A DNA stretch of 5,186 nucleotides from Arthrobacter sp. (GTDB taxonomy: Bacteria > Actinomycetota > Actinomycetes > Actinomycetales > Micrococcaceae), in contig JASLBS010000038.1 in NCBI GenBank assembly GCA_030146405.1, positions 1 to 5,186 on the forward strand. Reading direction: 5' to 3'. Below the pieces are notes generated by a model. The model saw only the letters and a program-made list of their open reading frames with translations, was not told the DNA's origin and ran no database searches. Of this stretch, positions 1-4,415 are shown piece after piece; the stretch's first letter is position 1, and every line of letters starts with the position of its first letter. The position numbers were made by a program, and so were the translations under genes.

Positions 1-321
1 GTCGCGCACGAGGCGCCGATGCTCGTCTCGTGCGCGACGTCCGGCGCGCTGCGGGTGCTCGTGCGGGAGATGCCGCACGAGCTGCCCGACGGCCTGTGGT
101 GCTACCGCGTCTCGCACGACCGCGCGCTCGTCGGGGGCGCGCTCAACGACGTGGGGCGGGCGCTGGCGTGGGCCGACGTGAATCTCCGGTCGGCGGGTGG
201 CTGGGGAGCGCCGGCCAGAACTGGAGGAATCCAACAAGGCCCGGCGCGATCCAACCAGTCTAGTGACGATCCCCGGGGCCACCGTTGTAGGACGTCTACA
301 GTTTCCGCCGGAATCGCTTAG
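1..321 (+). pseudogene. FGGY-family carbohydrate kinase (gluconokinase-like), 3' remnant, apparently truncated
   Basis: The frame is open from the left edge to a TAG at 319-321, so the gene begins outside the window. Bases 1-183 encode a typical FGGY-kinase segment: an ATSGALRVL stretch (the GTSGA-like nucleotide-binding motif), then GLWCYRV and LVGGALNDVGRALAW, as in gluconokinases and related sugar kinases that phosphorylate a sugar or sugar acid with ATP. In a family of about 500 residues these motifs lie near the middle, with roughly 180-220 residues normally following. Here the similarity stops near base 185. The last ~45 codons (SAGGWGAPARTGG onward) are low-complexity and resemble nothing in the family. 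The expected LPFLxGERSPGW-like motif is absent from this frame, and I do not see it in the other two. I infer a C-terminal deletion or rearrangement and a probably inactive product. A frameshift or assembly error is less likely. The substrate cannot be decided. Confidence 0.6.
286..300. promoter_or_regulatory. Inverted repeat TGTAG-N5-CTACA, possible operator
   Basis: TGTAG (286-290) and CTACA (296-300) are perfect 5-bp arms around GACGT, inside the degenerate tail of the kinase frame. The string TACAGT (297-302) that overlaps the right arm resembles an actinobacterial -10 box, but no plus-strand gene follows before 723. The site may be a leftover operator from sequence brought in at the kinase truncation, or chance. 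No regulator can be assigned. Confidence 0.25.
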
Positions 322-349
322 CCGTCCGAGGGCGGGTGCCGGTGAAGGG

Positions 350-571
350 TCAGGCCTGGTTCGGGTCCTGTGGTGCCGTTCCCCGCGGCGGTCGAAGCGA
401 AATGACAAGCGCTCCGAGGGCCAGGCTCAGACCACCCAGGCATGCCGTCAACCACACCTGGTAGGCCTCGTGCGGACCGAAGAGTGCGGGGATGGTCAGG
501 ATGAGAACGGCTGCTGCGACCGCGAAGCCGATCAACGAGCCGAGGAACAGGCGGCTGGGCCTACGATTCAT
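350..571 (-). CDS. Small two-helix membrane protein, function unknown
   Basis: This is a 73-residue protein that I do not recognise as a named family. It starts with a basic MNRRPSR segment. A hydrophobic stretch follows at about residues 8-31, then a short FGPHEAYQ loop, a second hydrophobic stretch at about 38-59, and a polar Pro/Arg/Gln tail. This predicts a helical hairpin in the cytoplasmic membrane with both ends probably cytoplasmic, by the positive-inside rule. The ATG at 571-569 is supported by GAGGAAGG about 8 nt upstream on the minus strand and by a -35/-10 pair 40-68 nt upstream. It is divergent from the dehydrogenase gene and convergent with the kinase remnant. The hydrophobic pattern and initiation signals make it likely to be real. 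A transport, stress or regulatory role would be guesswork. Confidence 0.7.
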   Translation of the reverse strand: MNRRPSRLFLGSLIGFAVAAAVLILTIPALFGPHEAYQVWLTACLGGLSLALGALVISLRPPRGTAPQDPNQA

Positions 572-603
572 GCTTTGATCCTTCCTCGTGCGGTGCGTCG
601 GGT

Positions 604-639
604 GGTCCCGACCCTAGTGAGCGCGACAGCAGAGGACAA
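604..639 (-). promoter_or_regulatory. Sigma-70-type promoter for the small membrane protein
   Basis: On the minus strand, TTGTCC (plus-strand 639-634) is followed by exactly 17 nt and then TAGGGT (616-611). Transcription would start near 604, giving a leader of about 33 nt that contains the GAGGAAGG ribosome-binding site. Spacing and position are ideal. The hexamers match the housekeeping consensus only in part, which is common in high-GC actinobacteria. Confidence 0.5.
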
Positions 640-649
640 CCCCTGGGGT
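639..649. promoter_or_regulatory. Palindrome ACCCC-T-GGGGT touching the minus-strand -35 box
   Basis: This is a perfect 5-bp inverted repeat around one base. It overlaps the last base of the -35 hexamer of the small-membrane-protein promoter, which is where a repressor or activator could act. Short G/C palindromes arise often by chance in DNA of this composition, so the call is weak. Confidence 0.25.
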
Positions 650-656
650 GGTCGAA

Positions 657-672
657 GTTACTGGCGGGTAAC
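657..672. promoter_or_regulatory. Inverted repeat GTTAC-N6-GTAAC, candidate operator between divergent genes
   Basis: The arms GTTAC (657-661) and GTAAC (668-672) are perfect and flank TGGCGG. The A/T-containing arms stand out in a G/C-rich intergenic stretch. The centre is about 60 bp from each predicted transcription start (near 604 on minus, near 723 on plus), so one dimer could affect both genes. The length and symmetry suit a TetR- or MarR-type dimeric regulator, but no such gene is in the window. The regulator is unknown. Confidence 0.45.
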
Positions 673-710
673 GTCGGCGGGTCCCGCTCCCGGCCGCACG
701 GGCGGCTGTC

Positions 711-716
711 TAGAGT
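711..716 (+). promoter_or_regulatory. -10 box for the SDR gene, consistent with a leaderless transcript
   Basis: TAGAGT fits the actinobacterial TAnnnT -10 pattern and ends 6 nt before the ATG at 723, so transcription would begin at or next to the start codon. There is no good Shine-Dalgarno sequence (only AGGG, 2 nt from the ATG), which supports leaderless translation. No recognisable -35 hexamer is found at 17±1 nt. Confidence 0.5.
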
Positions 717-722
717 AGGGCC

Positions 723-1577
723 ATGACTGCACGCGATGAAGCCCAGGCCGGTCCGGCGACCCTCGCCGGACGCACACTCCTCATTTCCGGAGGGAGCCGC
801 GGCATCGGCCTCGCCATCGCACTGCGGGCGGCCCGCGACGGTGCGAACGTGGCACTCATGGCGAAGACCGGGGAACCCCACCCGAAGCTGGAAGGCACCG
901 TCCACACGGCGGCGGAGCAGATCGAGGCCGCCGGTGGGGGCGCCCTCCCGCTCGTGGGTGACGTGCGGAACGACGACGACGTCCGGTCGGCCGTGGAAGC
1001 GACAGTGCGCACCTTCGGCGGGATCGACATCGTGATCAACAACGCCTCCGCGATCGACCTCTCGAGGACACCCGACGTGGACATGAAGCGGTACGACCTC
1101 ATGGCGGACATCAACGTGCGGGGCACGTTCATGCTCAGCAAGTTCTCCCTCGAAGCGCTCAGGCAGTCGGAGAACCCGCACATCCTGACCCTCTCACCGC
1201 CCCTGAACCTCGAGCCGAAGTGGGCGGGGAAACACCTCGCCTACACCATGGCGAAGTACGGCATGAGCCTGACCACCCTTGGCCTGGCGGAGGAGCTCAG
1301 GGAGGACGGCGTGGCGGTCAACTCGCTGTGGCCCGCAACCCTGATCGACACCGCCGCCATCCGGAACATGCCCGGGGGCGAACGGATGGTGCAGGCCGCG
1401 AGGAGCCCCGAGATCGTGGCCGACGCAGCGCACGCCGTCCTCGTGCGCACGGCGCGGAGCTGCACCGGGAACTTCTACACGGACGAGGAAGTGCTCCGTG
1501 AGGAGGGCCGTACGGATCTCACCGCCTACAGCCTCGGGGCTCCGGAGGACCAGCTGGTCCCCGACATCTTCCTCTGA
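723..1577 (+). CDS. Short-chain dehydrogenase/reductase, HSDL2-like
   Basis: This is a complete 284-residue, probably cytosolic, NAD(P)(H)-dependent oxidoreductase. The Rossmann cofactor motif is SGGSRGIG (22-29). D80-V81 would contact the adenine ring, and NNAS lies at 106-109. The full catalytic tetrad is visible: N131 (INVRGTF), S158 (LTLSPP), Y174 and K178 (YTMAK). The stretch from SPPLNLEPKW through AYTMAKYGMS, then SLWPATLIDTAAI and the C-terminal TGNFYTDEEVL segment, is the signature of the hydroxysteroid-dehydrogenase-like protein 2 group. Unlike animal HSDL2 there is no C-terminal SCP2 sterol-carrier domain. The chain ends at the LVPDIFL segment that closes the dehydrogenase domain. 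The true substrate is unknown, and a lipid or acyl-derived carbonyl/alcohol is only suggested by the family. The gene lies 47 nt before birA, has its own predicted promoter, and is divergent from the small membrane protein gene. Confidence 0.9.
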   Translation: MTARDEAQAGPATLAGRTLLISGGSRGIGLAIALRAARDGANVALMAKTGEPHPKLEGTVHTAAEQIEAAGGGALPLVGDVRNDDDVRSAVEATVRTFGGIDIVINNASAIDLSRTPDVDMKRYDLMADINVRGTFMLSKFSLEALRQSENPHILTLSPPLNLEPKWAGKHLAYTMAKYGMSLTTLGLAEELREDGVAVNSLWPATLIDTAAIRNMPGGERMVQAARSPEIVADAAHAVLVRTARSCTGNFYTDEEVLREEGRTDLTAYSLGAPEDQLVPDIFL

Positions 1578-1579
1578 GG

Positions 1580-1597
1580 ACCGGCTCCAGGGCCGGT
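1580..1597 (+). terminator. Weak stem-loop after the SDR gene
   Basis: ACCGGC (1580-1585) pairs with GCCGGT (1592-1597), giving a 6-bp stem and a 6-nt loop two bases after the SDR stop. No T-run follows, so it may be only a partial terminator or an mRNA 3' stabiliser. It also overlaps the region where the birA -35 would lie. Confidence 0.3.
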
Positions 1598-1611
1598 ACG
1601 GCGGGGCCGGA

Positions 1612-1617
1612 TAGGAT
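1612..1617 (+). promoter_or_regulatory. birA: -10 box for the birA operon
   Basis: TAGGAT is a good TAnnnT -10 box ending 7 nt before the ATG at 1625, so transcription would start at or next to that codon. The AGGA inside the box (1613-1616) could instead serve as a Shine-Dalgarno sequence if transcription starts further upstream. No clear -35 is visible. This would make birA the first gene of an operon with its two downstream neighbours. Confidence 0.5.
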
Positions 1618-1624
1618 CGATGGC

Positions 1625-2506
1625 ATGTCCTCCCGCTATTCCAACCTCGAACGCCCGGGCCTGAATGTCGGCGCGCTGAGGGCGGCTGTCTGCATGCCGG
1701 CGGGTCCCTTCGCCCGGCTCGAGATCGCCGCGCGGACCGGTTCCACCAACACGGACCTCGTGCAGCACGCCGAGCGCGAGCCCGCCGGCTGGCCGGACCT
1801 CAGTGTGCTGGGCGCCGAGGTACAGACGGCGGGGCGGGGCCGGCTGGACCGGAGCTGGGAAGCGCCGGAACGCTCCTCCCTGTTCGTCAGCATCCTGGTG
1901 CGGCCCTTCAACCGCAGTGGCCGGCCCGTACCCACCACCGCGTACTCCTGGTTCTCCCTGCTCGCTGCCCTGGCGCTCGCCGAGAGTGTCGAGGACCGCA
2001 CGGAGATCGCCCCGCAGCTCAAATGGCCCAACGACGTGACCGTGGACGGACGCAAACTCGCCGGGGTCCTCGCACAGTTCGTGCCGGGCGCAGGGGCCGA
2101 ACCGCCCGCCGTCGTGGTGGGGGTGGGACTCAACGTCAGCCTCACCGAGGACGAGCTCCCCGTTCCCGCCGCCACCAGTCTCCTGCTCGAGTACGCGGGC
2201 ACCACCGACCGCAACATCCTGCTCAAGTCCTTCCTGCGCTCCTTCGCCGACCGCTACCGGTCCTTCTGCGACGTGGACGGTGACGCGGACGCGGCCTGGG
2301 AGGGAGGGCCGTCCCTGCGGGAGCGCGTGGGCGAGCGCATGGCCACCCTCGGTCAGGACGTCCGGGCGGACCTGCCCGGTGGGGAGGCGCTCGCGGGCCG
2401 GGCGCTCGGACTGGATCCGCGTGGCGCGCTCATCATCCGCGACGACGACGGTGAGCGGCACACCATCTCCGCGGGTGACGTGGTGCACCTGCGTCCGCAG
2501 GAGTAG
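1625..2506 (+). CDS. birA: Biotin--[acetyl-CoA-carboxylase] ligase, class I (no HTH domain)
   Basis: This 293-residue cytosolic enzyme activates biotin with ATP to biotinyl-5'-AMP and transfers it to the target lysine of biotin carboxyl-carrier domains (acetyl-/propionyl-CoA and pyruvate carboxylases). Visible motifs are GSTNTD (39-44), the biotinyl-AMP loop GRGRLDRSW (70-78; the usual second glycine is Asp), KWPNDV (133-138), KLAGVLAQ with the catalytic-type K144, and GVGLNV (166-171). A C-terminal SH3-like domain follows at about 245-293 and ends in GDVVHLRP. Only about 30 residues precede the ligase core, so the winged-helix domain of the bifunctional E. coli-type BirA repressor is absent and DNA binding is not expected. 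ATG 1625 is preferred because a -10 box lies directly before it. An in-frame Met at residue 24 is an alternative. The PH-protein gene starts 3 nt after the stop. Confidence 0.95.
   Translation: MSSRYSNLERPGLNVGALRAAVCMPAGPFARLEIAARTGSTNTDLVQHAEREPAGWPDLSVLGAEVQTAGRGRLDRSWEAPERSSLFVSILVRPFNRSGRPVPTTAYSWFSLLAALALAESVEDRTEIAPQLKWPNDVTVDGRKLAGVLAQFVPGAGAEPPAVVVGVGLNVSLTEDELPVPAATSLLLEYAGTTDRNILLKSFLRSFADRYRSFCDVDGDADAAWEGGPSLRERVGERMATLGQDVRADLPGGEALAGRALGLDPRGALIIRDDDGERHTISAGDVVHLRPQE
2499..2503 (+). promoter_or_regulatory. Ribosome-binding site for the PH-domain gene, inside the birA 3' end
   Basis: AGGAG lies in the last codons of birA, 6 nt before the GTG at 2510. It supports the GTG start over the in-frame ATG at 2525, and implies that ribosomes finishing birA can restart on the next gene. 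Confidence 0.6.
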
Positions 2507-2509
2507 GCC

Positions 2510-3106
2510 GTGCGGATCAAACTGATGCCGGGGGAGCGCGTCATCCTCCGCACCCGGCCCAACGCCCTACCGCTGGTGGGGCCCGTCATCAGTGGTTTCC
2601 TCATCCTGGCCGTCGGAGGTTTCAGCCTGGGCTACCTGAGCCGCGGAACTCTGCCGGAGTGGTTGGAGCAGTGGCAGGGCCTGCTGCTACCGGTGGCCTT
2701 CGTCCTGTTCCTGCTCCTGCCTCTGCGCGCCGTTGTGTGGCCGCTGCTCCGATGGTCCGGCAACCGGTACGTGCTGACCACCACGCGATTGATCCACCGG
2801 TACGGCGTGCTCCGCCGCACCGAGAAACAGATCAGCCTCTCGGCCATCTCCCAGCTGCAGACGGAACAGAGTCTGCTGCAGCGCATGGTGGGCAGCGGGA
2901 GCCTGACCGCGGACCTCGGGTTCGACCGCGCGCACGCCTACCGGCATCTCCCGCAGGTGACCGCTTTCAAGGAACACGTGATCCGGGCGATCAGCGAGCT
3001 CCCACTGACCCGTATGTTCGATGGTGTAGACATGGATATTGATGCGCAGTACGCCCGGGGTGGGACGCCCCGGTCGCAGCAGGAAGGGAGGGGCGAGCAG
3101 TCGTGA
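2510..3106 (+). CDS. Membrane protein with bacterial PH domain (bPH2/YdbS type)
   Basis: This 198-residue protein starts at GTG. An N-terminal amphipathic segment MRIKLMPGERVILRTRPN (1-18) is typical of bacterial PH-domain proteins. Two transmembrane helices follow, at about 22-43 and 58-79, forming a hairpin. A cytoplasmic bPH2 domain then runs from about 84 to 165, with the family hallmarks NRYVLTTTRLIHRYGVL, the repeated-strand segment ISLSAISQLQTEQSLL, and MVGSGSLTADLGFD. The last ~30 residues (acidic DGVDMDID, then a Gly/Arg/Gln-rich tail) look disordered. Bacterial PH domains of this type are widespread, but their ligands are mostly unknown. It is co-transcribed with birA and with the cyclase gene, whose start overlaps its stop. 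That suggests a membrane partner or scaffold for the cyclase, which is inference from gene order only. Confidence 0.88.
   Translation: MRIKLMPGERVILRTRPNALPLVGPVISGFLILAVGGFSLGYLSRGTLPEWLEQWQGLLLPVAFVLFLLLPLRAVVWPLLRWSGNRYVLTTTRLIHRYGVLRRTEKQISLSAISQLQTEQSLLQRMVGSGSLTADLGFDRAHAYRHLPQVTAFKEHVIRAISELPLTRMFDGVDMDIDAQYARGGTPRSQQEGRGEQS
3081..3093 (+). promoter_or_regulatory. Purine-rich ribosome-binding region of the cyclase gene
   Basis: AGGAAGGGAGGGG lies in the last codons of the PH-protein gene. Its end is 9 nt from GTG 3103 and 12 nt from ATG 3106. The spacing favours GTG slightly, the codon type favours ATG. Either way the start overlaps the PH-protein TGA (3104-3106), a hallmark of translational coupling. 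Confidence 0.5.
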
Positions 3107-4338
3107 TGGACGAGGACCACCGGGACACCGGTGAGCACGCCCAGGCAGAGCAGGCGCCACCGGATCTGCCCGAACCCGATGCGGCGGAGGAAGTACCCGA
3201 GCCGCTCTCCTCCCGGCCCGTCTGGCAACTCCAACTCGACATGGCCGACGGCGGAGCGGACGCCCGGGCCGTCACGACGCCGCCCCCGGTGCCGCTGGAG
3301 CTCGACCGCGAGTCCATCCGACACCTCGAACGGCAACTGCTCGGCGCAGAGCGTACGCTCCGACGTCGTGATATCGCAGCCGGCGCGGGGGTGTCCCTGC
3401 TCTCCGCCCGCAAACTGTGGCGTGCCATGGGCTTCCCCAACATCGGTGACGAGGACGTGGCGTTCACCGAGAAGGATCTCGACGCGCTCACCACGATCAT
3501 CGACCTCGTCCGTCAGGAGCAGCTCACCGAGGACGCCGCGATCTCGATCACGCGGGCCGTGGGGCAGATGACGGACCGCATGGTGGTGTGGCAGATCGAG
3601 GCGATCGTGGAGGAGATCGTGGCGCAGCGCGGCCTGACCGACGCCGACGCCCGCAAATCACTGGTCACCGAACTCCCTGACCTCATCGAGCCGCTCGAGA
3701 AGACCCTCGTGTACGCCTGGCGCCGGCAGATGAACGCGGCCGTGCAGCGTCTGGCGCTGCGCGCCGAGTCCGGTCTGCGGTCCAGCGAGCAGGGGCGCGA
3801 CGGCGACGAGCAGGATGCGCCGCTGCCCCTCGCCCGGGCAGTGGGTTTCGCGGACCTCGTCTCCTACACGAGCCTCTCGCGCCAGATGAACGAACGCACG
3901 CTGGCACAGCTGGTCCAGCGGTTCGAGAACAAGAGCGCCGAGATCATCTCCGTGGGAGGAGGGCGGCTGGTCAAGACCATCGGCGACGAGGTGCTCTACA
4001 TCGCCGAGTCACCGGAGGCCGGCGCGGAGATCTCCCTGGCCCTGGCGAGGGCGTTCTCGGAGGACGACTTCCTGCCCTCCGCGCGCTGCTCGCTCGTGTG
4101 GGGGCGCGTGCTGTCCAGGCTGGGGGACATCTACGGGCCCACCGTGAACCTGGCCGCACGGCTCACCGCGCTCGCGGAGCCGGGGGAGGTGCTCGTGGAC
4201 TCGGGCACCGCCGCGACGCTCACCAACAACGAGAAGTTCGTCCTCGCGCCGCACGAACCGCGGCAGGTACGCGGGTTCGGTGAGGTGACCCCGGTGACCC
4301 TGACCCGAGGAACAGGGACGGGGATCGTCCTCGACTGA
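3103..4338 (+). CDS. Class III adenylate cyclase with N-terminal Rv1264-type regulatory domain
   Basis: This 411-residue protein makes cAMP from ATP. Domains in order: an acidic, Pro-rich, probably disordered tail (1-65); an all-helical regulatory domain (about 67-222) resembling the adenylate cyclase regulatory domain of mycobacterial Rv1264, with RRRDIAAGAGVSLLSARKLWRAMGF and later WQIEAIVEEIVAQRGL; an acidic linker (about 224-239); and the catalytic domain (about 241-402). All six class III active-site residues are present with canonical spacing: metal-binding D251 (FADL) and D295 (IGDE), adenine-selecting K291 and D342 (GDIYG), transition-state N349 and R353 (VNLAAR). It is therefore predicted active, as a homodimer, on ATP rather than GTP. 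No transmembrane helix is present. In Rv1264 the regulatory domain inhibits at neutral pH and is relieved by acid; whether that holds here is untested. ATG 3106, one codon later, is an equally plausible start. Confidence 0.92.
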   Translation: MMDEDHRDTGEHAQAEQAPPDLPEPDAAEEVPEPLSSRPVWQLQLDMADGGADARAVTTPPPVPLELDRESIRHLERQLLGAERTLRRRDIAAGAGVSLLSARKLWRAMGFPNIGDEDVAFTEKDLDALTTIIDLVRQEQLTEDAAISITRAVGQMTDRMVVWQIEAIVEEIVAQRGLTDADARKSLVTELPDLIEPLEKTLVYAWRRQMNAAVQRLALRAESGLRSSEQGRDGDEQDAPLPLARAVGFADLVSYTSLSRQMNERTLAQLVQRFENKSAEIISVGGGRLVKTIGDEVLYIAESPEAGAEISLALARAFSEDDFLPSARCSLVWGRVLSRLGDIYGPTVNLAARLTALAEPGEVLVDSGTAATLTNNEKFVLAPHEPRQVRGFGEVTPVTLTRGTGTGIVLD

Positions 4339-4354
4339 CCGCTGGTCCTCCACC

Positions 4355-4415
4355 CCGACCTAGCCGGACGGAACCGGCCGGATCCGAGCTGGCAGGATCC
4401 GAGCTAGCCGGACGG
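4355..4415. repeat. Degenerate ~15-bp tandem repeats with a duplicated phosphatase 3' end
   Basis: Two adjacent 15-bp units, GGATCCGAGCTGGCA (4380-4394) and GGATCCGAGCTAGCC (4395-4409), differ at three positions. A 17-bp string ending in CTAGCCGGACGG occurs at 4355-4371 and again at 4399-4415 with one mismatch, 44 bp apart. The right-hand copy contains the last codons and TAG stop (4406-4404) of the minus-strand phosphatase gene. The left-hand copy lies just past that stop. The pattern fits local slippage duplication at the junction of two convergent genes. Confidence 0.7.
4379..4401. terminator. Candidate bidirectional stem-loop between convergent cyclase and phosphatase genes
   Basis: CGGATCC (4379-4385) and GGATCCG (4395-4401) can form a perfect 7-bp stem with a 9-nt loop, 40 nt after the cyclase stop and just past the phosphatase stop. 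The symmetry would work for transcripts from either side. There is no T-tract on either strand, so it would be a non-canonical terminator, if it is one. Confidence 0.4.

Noticed and set aside
286..300. BlaI/MecI- or CopY-type operator
   Set aside because: Those sites have the order TACA...TGTA. Here the half-sites face the other way (TGTA...TACA), and no such regulator gene is present.
197..718. 173-codon plus-strand frame across the kinase tail and small membrane protein
   Set aside because: The product is charged and low-complexity, without kinase motifs. It overlaps the better-supported minus-strand gene and the promoter region.
561..1181. Long open frame on the minus strand opposite the SDR gene (206 codons)
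   Set aside because: It lies antisense to a gene with full SDR motifs. Its product is Arg/His/Gly/Pro-rich with no domain pattern, which is a usual shadow of high-GC coding DNA.
1625..1720. Bifunctional BirA repressor with biotin-dependent operator binding
   Set aside because: Only about 30 residues precede the ligase core and they show no helix-turn-helix pattern, so regulation by this protein is not expected.
1526..2488. 320-codon open frame on the minus strand opposite birA
   Set aside because: It mirrors birA almost exactly, and its product lacks any recognisable motif. The plus strand encodes every biotin-ligase motif.
3958..4170. Guanylate rather than adenylate cyclase specificity
   Set aside because: The purine-selecting pair is K291/D342, the ATP pattern. 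Guanylate cyclases typically carry Glu and Cys or similar at these positions.
4363..4378. Second hairpin GCCGG-N6-CCGGC as terminator
   Set aside because: It has only a 5-bp stem and no T-run. The 7-bp stem at 4379-4401 is the better candidate, and C/G-rich arms this short are common in this DNA.
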